From Corallococcus sp. CA053C (GTDB lineage: Bacteria > Myxococcota > Myxococcia > Myxococcales > Myxococcaceae), in NCBI RefSeq assembly GCF_003611675.1, contig NZ_RAWA01000012.1:1-60117 (forward strand): a DNA stretch of 60,117 nucleotides, given 5' to 3'. Within the stretch, counting starts at the first letter, position 1. Every line of letters begins with the position of its first letter. The notes under the pieces were generated by a model. The model saw only the letters and a list, made by a program, of their open reading frames with translations. It had not been told where the DNA came from and did no database searches. Of this stretch, positions 16,292-27,693 are shown piece by piece. Both the position numbers and the translations under genes were made by a program.

Positions 16292-16747
16292 ATGACCTCC
16301 TCCACCGTCCTCGCGTCCCTTCCCGTCGACTCCGAACGCATCCCGTGGCTCCCCATGCAGTCTCCGGGCCTCTCGTTCAAGCCGCTCCGCTTCTTCCGCG
16401 ACGGGAGTGGCTGGGTGTACCTGTTCCGGCTGGAGCCCGGCACCCGCATCCCGCGCCACCGTCACACCGGCGAGGTGCACGCCTTCAACCTCTCGGGCCG
16501 TCGCCAGCTCGACACCGGGGAGGTGGTGGGCCCCGGCGGCTACGTCTACGAACCGCGTGGCAACGTCGACAGCTGGAAGGTGGTGGGCGAGGAGCCGGTG
16601 GTCATCCTCATCCATGTGCGCGGCGGGATTGAGTACCTGGGCGAGGACGGCCAGGTCCTCCGCACCGCGATGCCCGCCGACCGGCTGGAGAGCTACCGGC
16701 GCTGGTGCCAGGAGACCGGCGCGGAGTTCCTCGCGACCTGCGAGTAG
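16292..16747 (+). CDS. Cupin of the 2,4'-dihydroxyacetophenone dioxygenase-like family
   Basis: This 151-residue single-domain cupin contains RIPRHRHTGEVHAFNLSG (metal ligands His, His, Glu, with the later His) and the second motif GGYVYEPRGNVDSWKV, as in the 2,4'-dihydroxyacetophenone dioxygenase-like family, then IHVRGGIEYLGEDG. Members are iron-dependent ring- or C-C-cleaving dioxygenases or uncharacterised relatives. The usual opening PWLPMQSPGLSFKPLR is intact. It is divergent from the MocR regulator and its probable target. The true substrate is unknown. Confidence 0.8.
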   Translation: MTSSTVLASLPVDSERIPWLPMQSPGLSFKPLRFFRDGSGWVYLFRLEPGTRIPRHRHTGEVHAFNLSGRRQLDTGEVVGPGGYVYEPRGNVDSWKVVGEEPVVILIHVRGGIEYLGEDGQVLRTAMPADRLESYRRWCQETGAEFLATCE

Positions 16748-16750
16748 CGC

Positions 16751-17590
16751 TCAGGGACGCGGGCGGGGGTCGCCCCAGGCCGCCGCGGAGATCCTCCACC
16801 GCCCGTCGGCGCGCACGAGCAGCAGGTGATCAATGAAACGCGTCCCCTCGACGACGACGTCCAGCTTCGCCGCAGCCACGTTCCCACGGACCTCCACCTG
16901 GAGGATGCGCCAGGGGCTGTCGCGGTCCTGGACGCCGGCCTCCTGGTTCAGCGCGTAGCGGGCCGCCGCCTCGGAGAGCGGAACCCAGGTGAAGGGCACC
17001 CCCTCCACGTGCAGGCGGTAGTACCGGCAGTCGGGTGTATGGGTTTCGTGCAGGAGCGCGGGGCTGTAGACGGCATGCGCTTCGATCTTCCCTTCGAGCA
17101 CCGCGCGAATCGCCTCCACCTCGGAGGCGGACGCGGCCACCTGCTCCCCCGCTCCGACTCGCTGGAACACCTTGCCCACGATGCGCCAGCCCGTGGGCGT
17201 CTCCACCACGAGCAGCAGGTCATTGAAGACATGGTCGGGCCAGCGGGAGACCGCCTCCATCAAGGCGAAGGGGCCTTCGCGGTCGAGCACCGTCCACCGG
17301 CGCTCCAGCGCGGGCTCCGGATGGGCTGCTTCCGCGTCCAACCGCTGCCACCACTCCAACTGCGTGAGTGTCTTCAGCGCTCCACGCTCACCGTCCACCC
17401 ACTGCATGAGCACCGCGGGGTGGAAGGCCTGGCGCAGCAGGCGGCTGGAATGGGAGTCGGCGGCGAGGAAGTACGTCCGCACCGCCTCTTCGGGCGTGGC
17501 GTTCTGATGGGACGAGGTCATGGGGGGACGGGGATGCGTACAGGCCAGGAGCTGCGCGAGGACCATTCCCAGGAGCAGGGGCTTGGGCAT
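16751..17590 (-). CDS. Lipoprotein with two NTF2/lumazine-binding-like domains
   Basis: The 279-residue product has a lipoprotein signal (VLAQLLACTH). Two cone-fold domains are visible. The first (residues about 33-150) has ATPEEAVRTYFLAAD and a pocket and strand series ending WRIVGKVFQRV. The second (160-279) has AIRAVLEGKIEAHA and ends DHLLLVRADGRWRISAAAW. This is the arrangement of proteins with a Lumazine_bd_2 or nuclear-transport-factor-2-like fold; the ligand is unknown. It is divergent from the LysR gene at 17662 (71 bases between starts), which may control it. No ribosome site is obvious. Confidence 0.7.
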   Translation of the reverse strand: MPKPLLLGMVLAQLLACTHPRPPMTSSHQNATPEEAVRTYFLAADSHSSRLLRQAFHPAVLMQWVDGERGALKTLTQLEWWQRLDAEAAHPEPALERRWTVLDREGPFALMEAVSRWPDHVFNDLLLVVETPTGWRIVGKVFQRVGAGEQVAASASEVEAIRAVLEGKIEAHAVYSPALLHETHTPDCRYYRLHVEGVPFTWVPLSEAAARYALNQEAGVQDRDSPWRILQVEVRGNVAAAKLDVVVEGTRFIDHLLLVRADGRWRISAAAWGDPRPRP

Positions 17591-17661
17591 GGCGACAAGG
17601 TGCGCGCGAAGCGGAGATGACGCCAATTGATAGTGCTGGCGGAGGGCCATAGAAACGCTCG

Positions 17662-18519
17662 ATGGACTTCCCGGACCTCCCCTTCCTGCGCACCTTCGTC
17701 GCGGTCTACGAAGCGCGCAGTGTCACGGCGGCCTCCGCGCGCCTGCACCGCACCCAGCCCACGGTGAGCTACCAGCTGCGCCGGCTGGAGGAGACGCTCG
17801 GCGCGCCCCTGTTCGAGCGCCGCTCCGCGCGCCTCGTCCCCACGCCCGTGGCGGATCGCCTCTTCCGGTTCCTCGGCGGCTTCGCGCGGGACGTGCAGGC
17901 GGTGTTGCAGGGCGAGGAGGCGGACCGGCCGTTGGAGATCGCCGCCGTCTCCGGCTTCGGCCGCTACGTGCTCTTCCCGAAGCTGCTCGCGGAGGAGGGA
18001 CCGCGACGGGGGCTGACGCTGCGCTACCCTTCCGCCGACGACGTCTTCCGCCAGGTGCTCGAAGGACAGGTGGACGTGGGTTTCACCTACCGGGCCACCG
18101 TGCATCCGCGTCTGGTGTTGACGCCGGTGTACGAGGAGAAGCTGGTGCTCGTCGCCGGAGCCGCCTGGGCCCGCCGCCTGCGCGCGCAGGAGGACTTCCA
18201 GGACGTGCCGCTCGTGACCTACGACGAAGGGGACTACGTGATGGGGCGCTGGCTGGGCCACCACTTCGGCAGACGCCACCCGCGCTGGTTCAGCACCGCG
18301 CACTTCGAGGAGCTGGAAGAGGTGCTGGCGTGGGTGGGGAGCGGCCACGGCGTCGCCGTCGTCCCCGACTTCTGCGTCGCCCCGGGACGGGGCCTGAAGG
18401 TGGTGGGCTGGGGCAAGGCCGCGCTGACGAACACGGTCCATGCGGTGCAACGGACCCATGCGCCCGTGCGCCCCGCCGTCGCGGAGCTGCTCGAGCGCCT
18501 GCGGGTCCTCACTTCGTGA
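17662..18519 (+). CDS. LysR-family transcriptional regulator
   Basis: This 285-residue protein has the N-terminal LysR helix-turn-helix (LRTFVAVYEARSVTAASARL, then RTQPTVSYQLRRLEE, LGAPLFERRS) and a periplasmic-binding-like effector domain from residue about 90 (LEIAAVSGFGRYVLFP, DVGFTYRATVHP, GHGVAVVPDF). The inducer cannot be read. It is divergent from the NTF2-like lipoprotein at 17590, its likely target. Its stop overlaps the end of the convergent orphan gene by 11 bases. Confidence 0.9.
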   Translation: MDFPDLPFLRTFVAVYEARSVTAASARLHRTQPTVSYQLRRLEETLGAPLFERRSARLVPTPVADRLFRFLGGFARDVQAVLQGEEADRPLEIAAVSGFGRYVLFPKLLAEEGPRRGLTLRYPSADDVFRQVLEGQVDVGFTYRATVHPRLVLTPVYEEKLVLVAGAAWARRLRAQEDFQDVPLVTYDEGDYVMGRWLGHHFGRRHPRWFSTAHFEELEEVLAWVGSGHGVAVVPDFCVAPGRGLKVVGWGKAALTNTVHAVQRTHAPVRPAVAELLERLRVLTS

Positions 18520-20404
18520 ACAGGAGCAGCTCGCGCAGCAGGAGGATCTTCACGATGGGCGCGATGAAGGTGAGCTGCCGGACGACGGGCACGAGCTGCT
18601 TGTTGTCGAGGCTCAGCATCCTGAGAGGGAGGACCGTGGTGTTGTAGGTCTTCAGGGCACCTTTGCTGGTGGGCGGGGTCCAATCCCATTGATAGCCCCA
18701 GACCTCGTCGACCTCGTCCTCGTCGTCCTTCTTCGATTCGAAGTAGCCGCTGAAGTCGTCATCGTCCTCCTCCACGACGGGGGAGGAGAAATGGGTCTTC
18801 AGCGTCTTCAGCATCAGGGAAAGGTCTGGCAGGGAGCCCGCTTTGAAGAACACCTCGCAGGCGGGCATGATCAGCTCCTTGAGCTTGCGCGTGTCCTCGT
18901 CATCCGGAGAGAGGGTGTACTTGGCGATGTTCGCCGAGGCCAGCAGGTAGCCGATGGTGTGGGGCGCGTCCTTGACGAGCGCCACGTCGACCGGGTCCTC
19001 TCCCTGCCCCTTCACGAAGGTCCACTTCCTGGCGAACAGCTGGGTGAAGTTGATCGCGCCGGTCGCGACGCAGCGAAGGGCGTCCAGGTTCGACAGCCAT
19101 AGCGGCAGCGCATGTCGGGGCTCGGAGAGGAACAGGATGGACAGCACCGTCGAGCAGACGGTCCGGACGGAGACGGAGACCTTCGTGGTGAGCGGGCTCT
19201 CCCGTTCGCTTCCCAGGGTCTTCACCTTGAGGGGGCACTGGATCTGGGTGTCGAAGAGCCCATCCGAGATGGGCTTGCAATCACCCGTCGCGTACTCCGG
19301 GCCCAGGAAGCTGAGCAGCTGCGCCGCCATCTTCGCGTCGCTCGCCCCCATGCAATCCTGCGTGGCCATCTGGAGGAGGAGGAAGAGCTCCTCGTAGGAC
19401 AGGTCGAGGATGCTCAGCGTGTCCAGGTCCTCGTACTTCGTATCCAGCACCGTCCCTTCGACGACCTGCTGCTTGTCGACGAAGGAGATGATGCGCGTGG
19501 CCCCCTCGCCCTTCCTGGACTTCGTGTTGTGGAGCCACACACAGGTCGGGAGTCCGCCGAGCACCACATGGGTGAAGGAGTGGGCGATGTCAGCCCCGTC
19601 CTCGTCCACGTGGGTCATCACCTGCTTCAACTGCTTTCCCTGCATGCGTTTGCGGAAGACCGTCAGGTGGACGAGCGCCTGGATCCACGAAACCGGCTCC
19701 CCTTCCTCGATGAGGACCAGCCCCATGTCGGGTTGCCCTGTCACCCCCAGGTAGCGCTTGCGGCCCCCGCCCTTCTTCTTCAGCTTCCCCAGCCAGTGCT
19801 CCTGGGGATCCTTTCCCAGCGAGGAGTCCTTCTTGGGCGCGTGCGTCAGGAGCTGATCCTTGAGGCTGCGGTAGATGGCATGGAAGGCCCCGAAGTCCTC
19901 CGTGAAGGACGCATGCGCACCCTTCAAGGCCGTGTCCTTCTGGCCCTTGAGCACCAGCGACGAAAGCCGTGACAGCCGCTGCCCGAGCTGCTTCGTCTTC
20001 ACGCGCTGGGGACAGGCGTTCGTGAAGCCCCGCAGACGGAGCGCCGACTTCTTCGGAGGCTTGGGGAGCTCCTTGATGGACTCCTCGAGGGAATCCTCAA
20101 GGGAATCCTCGGGGGGATCGAAGAGGGACAGCATCGTCGGAGCGTGCCGCGCCCGCCGGAAGGACGGGTTGCGCTCCCGGTTCTCCTTCTTGACGGCGCC
20201 CACGATGAAAAAGGCCTTGTCCCAGTCCGTGGCGGCCTCCTGCATCCCTTCCTTGCCCACCATCTCCAGGAGCGCGTTGGTCAGGATGGTGAGGGTCGTC
20301 CAGAACATCGACCTCACCATCCGCTCGAAATCATTCCAGTCCTGGGCGCTGGCAAGGCCCGTGAAGTGGGCTCGGCGCAGGGCTTCTCGGAGTTTCTCGT
20401 GCAT
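18509..20404 (-). CDS. Large orphan protein of unknown function (631 aa)
   Basis: No domain is recognisable. There is no signal peptide. Residues 1-75 are helical with hydrophobic heptads ([17 protein letters not shown]). Residues 95-125 are acidic then Lys/Pro-rich ([18 protein letters not shown]). A basic patch ([11 protein letters not shown]) follows near 210, the middle is mixed alpha/beta ([40 protein letters not shown]), and an acidic run ([20 protein letters not shown]) sits near 560. Lysine and AT-ending codons are commoner than in neighbouring genes, which suggests transfer or weak codon selection. It is convergent with the LysR gene and faces away from the transhydrogenase gene. Confidence 0.75.
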   Translation of the reverse strand: MHEKLREALRRAHFTGLASAQDWNDFERMVRSMFWTTLTILTNALLEMVGKEGMQEAATDWDKAFFIVGAVKKENRERNPSFRRARHAPTMLSLFDPPEDSLEDSLEESIKELPKPPKKSALRLRGFTNACPQRVKTKQLGQRLSRLSSLVLKGQKDTALKGAHASFTEDFGAFHAIYRSLKDQLLTHAPKKDSSLGKDPQEHWLGKLKKKGGGRKRYLGVTGQPDMGLVLIEEGEPVSWIQALVHLTVFRKRMQGKQLKQVMTHVDEDGADIAHSFTHVVLGGLPTCVWLHNTKSRKGEGATRIISFVDKQQVVEGTVLDTKYEDLDTLSILDLSYEELFLLLQMATQDCMGASDAKMAAQLLSFLGPEYATGDCKPISDGLFDTQIQCPLKVKTLGSERESPLTTKVSVSVRTVCSTVLSILFLSEPRHALPLWLSNLDALRCVATGAINFTQLFARKWTFVKGQGEDPVDVALVKDAPHTIGYLLASANIAKYTLSPDDEDTRKLKELIMPACEVFFKAGSLPDLSLMLKTLKTHFSSPVVEEDDDDFSGYFESKKDDEDEVDEVWGYQWDWTPPTSKGALKTYNTTVLPLRMLSLDNKQLVPVVRQLTFIAPIVKILLLRELLLFTK

Positions 20405-20593
20405 TGGCTGTACCCAGGCGGGCCGGCATCCGCGGCGCCAGGAGAAGGAACCCGCGAGCGTGCCGGGCCGGGACTCCAGGAATCAACACTTGAACGGAGA
20501 ATCCGGCCCGTGGGCCCCGGAGCAGGCGGGCAGGCCTTCCTCCGGGACAGGTTTTCTTCCCTCGGGACCGGGGTTGAGGGAAACACGTACTCC

Positions 20594-21991
<1,398 letters not shown>

Positions 21992-22021
21992 CGCCGGGCC
22001 CGCCGAAGCTGGAATGACGAA

Positions 22022-22052
22022 GGGCACCGCGGGCGTACGGCCCACGGTGCCC
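22022..22052. terminator. Bidirectional terminator hairpin between sthA and ahcY
   Basis: GGGCACCG-C-GGGC pairs with GCCC-A-CGGTGCCC around a 5-base GTACG loop; there is one C/A mismatch in an otherwise 12-pair stem. It lies 31 bases after the sthA stop and 23 bases after the ahcY stop on the other strand, so it can serve both convergent genes. There is no T-tract on either side. Confidence 0.65.
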
Positions 22053-22075
22053 CGGGTGTCACGGCGACGGACGGC

Positions 22076-23506
<1,431 letters not shown>

Positions 23507-23598
23507 GGAATGGCTCCGGGTCCAGGTTTGGCGCGCCGTCCTGGCGAGGAGGAGGTCGGACCTTCGGCCGGACTCACCCTCGCAAGAAACGCGTACAG

Positions 23599-23664
23599 GT
23601 GAGCGCCGTTGGGTCATTCGGCTTCGAGCCTGGGGCCGGGAGGGCCTCGCAACGCTCCTCGAAG
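23599..23664 (-). promoter_or_regulatory. SAH riboswitch in the ahcY leader
   Basis: Read on the minus strand from 23664, the leader has CGAGGAGCGTTGCGAGGCC, then CCCCAGGCTCG, and ends AACGGCGCTCAC at 23599. These are the conserved blocks of the S-adenosylhomocysteine riboswitch: GAGGAGCG pairs with the later CGCUC to form the pseudoknot, and the AGGCUCG block closes the core helix with CGAG. It lies about 92 bases before the ahcY start, and its known role is to raise ahcY expression on SAH binding. The promoter call directly upstream agrees. Confidence 0.93.
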
Positions 23665-23673
23665 TCGCCCTGC

Positions 23674-23702
23674 AAACTACGGCAAGGCGCTCCGGATTTC
23701 AA
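23674..23702 (-). promoter_or_regulatory. Sigma-70-type promoter for ahcY
   Basis: On the minus strand TTGAAA (23697-23702) and TAGTTT (23674-23679) are separated by exactly 17 bases. The predicted start near 23667 is 3 bases before the first conserved riboswitch block, so the transcript would begin right at the aptamer. Confidence 0.65.
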
Positions 23703-23918
23703 AGGGAGATTGCCGACCCGGGGCCCGGCCGGCGGTCGGATGTGGGGGTACCCCGGAGGACATCCGCCCGCTCCCCTGCCCGCCCTCACTTCAGTCCCGC
23801 GCTGCCGGTGGGAACGGAAAAACCGGCCATCCACTGAATTCCCAATCAAACACAAACATCCAGCCGGGACACAAAGGATTGGGTGGGGAGAATAAAGAAA
23901 GACGCCGCCGTAACTGCG

Positions 23919-23945
23919 AGTGACAGCCCGACAAGGACTGTCACT
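23919..23945 (+). other. Inverted repeat in the leader of the small lipoprotein gene
   Basis: AGTGACAG (23919-23926) and CTGTCACT (23938-23945) form a perfect 8-base stem with an 11-base loop, ending 6 bases before the GGAGG ribosome site of the gene at 23964. It could be an operator or a leader hairpin that affects translation. The rest of the roughly 300-base gap 23665-23963 shows only the ahcY promoter, and AT-richer sequence at 23815-23905 where a promoter for this gene would be expected. Confidence 0.4.
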
Positions 23946-23963
23946 TCCCATGGAGGCGGCACA

Positions 23964-24275
23964 ATGACGAAGCATGCAACGCTCATGGCCCTGGGCCTGA
24001 CGGCGCTGGCGGTGGGCTGCGGTGGCGGCACCCGGGACGACGCACCGACGTCCCCGTCCACGCAGCTGCAGGCCGCGCCTTCGCGGGAGCGGCCCTCGGA
24101 GCAGGAGCTGGCGGCCGCGCGGACCTCCGCGCCGGTGACGGCCGTGCCGGTGAAGTACGTCGTCGACCCGGGTTCGGAAGCGCAGCTGCGCAGCGCCGCG
24201 GGCACGGAAGCGGCGCGGCCGGATGCCTCCCCCGGACTCAAGACCGAGGGCGGCGCCCGCCGCCCCATCCCGTAG
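23964..24275 (+). CDS. Small lipoprotein, unknown function
   Basis: This 103-residue product has a lipoprotein signal (LGLTALAVGC followed by GGG). The mature part is low-complexity, Ala/Pro/Ser/Glu-rich and probably disordered, with no recognisable domain. GGAGG lies 7 bases before ATG 23964. A DUF1036 gene follows after 39 bases and may be co-transcribed. An inverted repeat sits in the leader. Confidence 0.65.
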   Translation: MTKHATLMALGLTALAVGCGGGTRDDAPTSPSTQLQAAPSRERPSEQELAAARTSAPVTAVPVKYVVDPGSEAQLRSAAGTEAARPDASPGLKTEGGARRPIP

Positions 24276-24314
24276 CCCACCCCGAGCATCACGTCACAAC
24301 CCAAGGAGGTTCAT

Positions 24315-24731
24315 GTGTCGACTCACAAGCTTGCAACGGCGCTGGCGTTGGCGATCGGTCTGGGAACAGCGGGTGAGGCCCAGGCCTGGATGCAGTTCTG
24401 CAATGGAACCAGCGTCGCGATCTGGACCACGTATGACTGGTATGCGCCAGCCTGCGCCTCGGAGGGTGGCATCCCCTGGCAGAAGCAGGGCTGGTGGAGC
24501 CTGAACCCGGGTGAATGCAAGATCGTCTTCGGGCCCAGCCTCCCGAGCCGCTATTCCTACTACTACGCCGAGGGCGGCGGGAAGGTCTGGGCGGGCGCCT
24601 ACACCACCTGCACGCCGAACGCCGCCTTCAATCTTTGCGAAGGCATCTGCAACACCAACGCGCGCAGCCTGGGCTACCGGGAGCTCGATACTGGCAGCTA
24701 TACGAACTACACGATGACCTTCAATCCCTGA
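24315..24731 (+). CDS. DUF1036 domain exported protein
   Basis: The 138-residue product has a signal peptide (ALAIGLGTAGEAQA) and a single DUF1036 domain: MQFCNGTSVAIW, QGWWSLNPGECKIVFG, SYYYAEGGGKVWAG and a Cys-rich end (FNLCEGICNT). DUF1036 proteins are small periplasmic or exported beta proteins whose role is not known; conserved Cys residues suggest disulfides. GTG 24315 follows AAGGAGG by 5 bases, which decides this start over the out-of-frame ATG 3 bases upstream. Confidence 0.85.
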   Translation: MSTHKLATALALAIGLGTAGEAQAWMQFCNGTSVAIWTTYDWYAPACASEGGIPWQKQGWWSLNPGECKIVFGPSLPSRYSYYYAEGGGKVWAGAYTTCTPNAAFNLCEGICNTNARSLGYRELDTGSYTNYTMTFNP

Positions 24732-24837
24732 CACGCGGCCTCCGCACGCAGGCGGGCTTGCTGGCCGATGAGCCAAAGCCCGCCGCTTCCGGTCCCCGCG
24801 TCCGGGCGTGCCCAGCTTCCCTCCGGGGAGGCACGTC

Positions 24838-27639
24838 ATGCAGGAGCAGCCGGGCAATCAGGGGGGCAAAGGCAGGCCTGTCGCATGGCATGCCCTGCCC
24901 CCCGAAGCCGTGCTGGAGCAACTGGGCAGCACGGCCACGGGGCTCACGGAAGCCGCGGCCGTGGAGCGCCTCACGCGCCATGGCCCCAACGTGCTGGAGC
25001 GCGAGCAGGGTGACAGCGCGTGGAAGCTCCTGTGGCGGCAGATCAACAGCCCGCTCATCTGGGTGCTCATCGCCTCCGCCGCGCTGGCCATCCTCCTGGG
25101 CAAGGTGACGGACGGGCTGGTGGTGGCCGCCGTGGTGGTGCTCAACACGCTCATCGGCTTCGTGCAGGAGTACCGCGCGGGCAAGGCCATTGAAGCGCTG
25201 GGCCACATGGTGCCGGAGTCCACCACCGTGATGCGCGATGGCCGCGCGGTGGACCTGCCCGCCTCGCGGCTGGTGCCCGGTGACGTCGTGCGGCTCGCGT
25301 CCGGTGACCGTGTGCCCGCGGACGTGCGCCTCCTGCACGCTCGCAACCTCCAGGTGGAGGAGGCCGCCCTCACCGGGGAGTCCGTCCCGTCGAGCAAGCG
25401 CGTCGCCGCCGTCGCCGGGGACGCGGAGCTGGGGGACCGCGCGAGCCTCGCCTTCGGGGGCACCCTGGTGACGTCCGGCACGACGACCGCCGTGGTGGTC
25501 GCCACGGGCAGGGCCACCGAGCTGGGCCGCATCTCCCACTTGATGGAACAGGCCACCGACCTGAGCACGCCGCTCACACAGGAGCTGGCCCGGCTGGGCC
25601 GCATCATCACGGTGGGCATCGTCATCCTGTCCGCCGTGCTGCTCGGCGTGGGGCTGGTGCGCGGGTATGCGTTCAGCGACGCCGTGATGGTGGCCGTCAC
25701 GCTGGCCGTGGCCGCCATCCCGGAAGGCCTGCCCGCCATCGTCACCATCGCGCTGGCCATTGGCGTGCAACGCATGGCGGCCCGCCGCGCCGTCATCCGC
25801 AAGCTGCCCGCGGTGGAGACGCTGGGCAGCACCACCGTCATCTGCACGGACAAGACGGGCACGCTCACCCGCAACGAGATGACCGTGCGCGCGCTGTGGA
25901 CGCCGGACGGCCGCTACGAGCTCACCGGCGTGGGCCATGCGCCCGACGGGCAGCTGCTGTGGGGCGGCAAGCCCACCGACGCGCCTCCCGAGGACGTCGT
26001 CTCCCTGCTGCGCGCGGGCGTGCTCTGCAACGAGGCCAGCCTGCTCGCCGGATCCGCGCGGGCCGGCTCCGAGCGATGGCGGATGACCGGGGACCCCACC
26101 GAGGGCGCGCTGCTCATCGCCGCGGAGAAGGTGGGGCTGGGCGTGGCCGACGTGCGCGCGCGCCGCCCCCGCCTGGACGCCATCCCCTTCGAGTCGGAAC
26201 AGCAGTTCATGGCCACGCTCCACGCGGACGGCCCGGAGCGCCGGGACCTGTTCCTCAAGGGCGCCCCGGAGGTCGTGCTGCGCCGCTGCGCGCCGGAGAC
26301 GGACGCGGACGCCGTGCTGGCGGAGGTGGAGCGGATGGCGCGGCAGGGGATGCGCGTGCTCGCGGTCGCGCGCAAGGACGCGCCCCGGGCCACGTCGCTT
26401 CAAGCCCAGGACGTGGAGGACGGCTTCACGCTGCTGGGCCTGGAGGGGATGGTGGATCCGCCTCGCGAGGAGGCCGTGGCGGCGGTGAAGGGCTGCCACG
26501 TCGCGGGCATCCGCGTGAAGATGATGACCGGCGACCACCTGGCCACGGCGGAGGCCATCGGCCTCCAGCTGGGCATCCACTCGCCGGAGCGTCCGGGCCT
26601 CACGGGCGCGCGCCTGTCCGAGCTGGACGACGCGGCGCTGACGCAGGCGGTGGCGGACACGAACGTGTTCGCGCGCGTGGCCCCTGAACACAAGCTGCGC
26701 CTGGTGCGGGCGCTCCAGGCGAAGGGCCACGTGGTGGCGATGACCGGCGACGGCGTCAACGACGCCCCCGCGCTCAAGCAGGCGAACATCGGCGTGGCCA
26801 TGGGCATCACCGGCACGGCGGTGTCCCGAGAGGCGGCGGACCTGGTGCTGACGGACGACAACTTCGCCACCATCGTCTCCGCCGTGGAGGAGGGCCGGCG
26901 CGTCTACGACAACCTCATCAAGTCGCTGGCCTTCGTGCTGCCCACCAACCTGGGGCTCGCCCTCATCCTCATGGCGGCCGTGGCCTTCTTCCCCATCCAG
27001 GAGGCCGGGGGCGTGCACGCGCCGCTGATGGCGATGCGGCCCACGCAGCTCTTGTGGATCAACCTGGTGGCCACCGTCACGCTGGCGCTGCCCCTGGCCT
27101 TCGAGGCCCGCGAGCTCCACGTGATGAGCCGTCCGCCCCGCGCCCCGGACGCCCCGGTGCTCAACCGCTTCGTGGTGATGCGCACCGGCCTCGTGGCGCT
27201 GCTGATGGCGGCGGGCGCCATCGGCCTGTTCCTCTGGGAGTTCCTGCGCCAGGGGGGCACCCGGGACGCGGCGAATCCCCTGCCGCTGGCGGAGGCCCAG
27301 ACCATGGCGGTCAACACCGTCATCAGCTTCCAGATCTTCTACCTGTGGCTGTGCCGCACGTTGATGGGTTCGATGCGGGAGGTGGGGCTGTGGGGCAACC
27401 GCACCGTGTTCGTGGGCATCGCGACGCTGGTGCTGCTCCAGGCCGCCTTCATGTACGTGCCCTTCTTCCAGCGCATCTTCGGCTCCGCGCCCCTGTCCGC
27501 CGGGGACATCGCCCGCTCGGTGCTGGTGGGCGCGGTGGTGCTGCCTGTCGTGGGGTTGGAGAAGTGGCTGCGCTCGCGCGGCGGAAGGCAGACAGGACGC
27601 GTGCCCCTGCCGGAGGGACGCGCCCGGTTGCCGGCCTGA
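24838..27639 (+). CDS. P-type cation ATPase of the P2 (Ca2+-transporting-like) class
   Basis: This 933-residue membrane pump has the N-terminal cation-ATPase segment (residues about 20-90), actuator motif LTGESVPSSK, PEGL in M4 (AAIPEGLPAIVTIAL), phosphorylation site CTDKTGTLT (Asp338), nucleotide-binding KGAPEVVL, and hinge TGDGVNDAPALKQA plus VAMGITGTAV. The C-terminal half has six membrane helices. PEGL and overall length fit P2A/P2B-like Ca2+ or P2-type pumps rather than heavy-metal P1B pumps (no N-terminal CxxC). The transported ion is uncertain. ATG 24838 has GGGGAGG 6 bases upstream. A universal stress protein and an alcohol dehydrogenase follow closely. Confidence 0.9.
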   Translation: MQEQPGNQGGKGRPVAWHALPPEAVLEQLGSTATGLTEAAAVERLTRHGPNVLEREQGDSAWKLLWRQINSPLIWVLIASAALAILLGKVTDGLVVAAVVVLNTLIGFVQEYRAGKAIEALGHMVPESTTVMRDGRAVDLPASRLVPGDVVRLASGDRVPADVRLLHARNLQVEEAALTGESVPSSKRVAAVAGDAELGDRASLAFGGTLVTSGTTTAVVVATGRATELGRISHLMEQATDLSTPLTQELARLGRIITVGIVILSAVLLGVGLVRGYAFSDAVMVAVTLAVAAIPEGLPAIVTIALAIGVQRMAARRAVIRKLPAVETLGSTTVICTDKTGTLTRNEMTVRALWTPDGRYELTGVGHAPDGQLLWGGKPTDAPPEDVVSLLRAGVLCNEASLLAGSARAGSERWRMTGDPTEGALLIAAEKVGLGVADVRARRPRLDAIPFESEQQFMATLHADGPERRDLFLKGAPEVVLRRCAPETDADAVLAEVERMARQGMRVLAVARKDAPRATSLQAQDVEDGFTLLGLEGMVDPPREEAVAAVKGCHVAGIRVKMMTGDHLATAEAIGLQLGIHSPERPGLTGARLSELDDAALTQAVADTNVFARVAPEHKLRLVRALQAKGHVVAMTGDGVNDAPALKQANIGVAMGITGTAVSREAADLVLTDDNFATIVSAVEEGRRVYDNLIKSLAFVLPTNLGLALILMAAVAFFPIQEAGGVHAPLMAMRPTQLLWINLVATVTLALPLAFEARELHVMSRPPRAPDAPVLNRFVVMRTGLVALLMAAGAIGLFLWEFLRQGGTRDAANPLPLAEAQTMAVNTVISFQIFYLWLCRTLMGSMREVGLWGNRTVFVGIATLVLLQAAFMYVPFFQRIFGSAPLSAGDIARSVLVGAVVLPVVGLEKWLRSRGGRQTGRVPLPEGRARLPA

Positions 27640-27693
27640 GGCCATCCCGTCGCCAATGACTACCTTCAGGGCAGCACCGACCTGGGGGCCTCC

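Noticed and set aside
20405-20593. A possible short gene between the orphan and sthA
   Set aside because: No frame with a start, ribosome site and plausible composition; it most likely holds the two divergent promoters.
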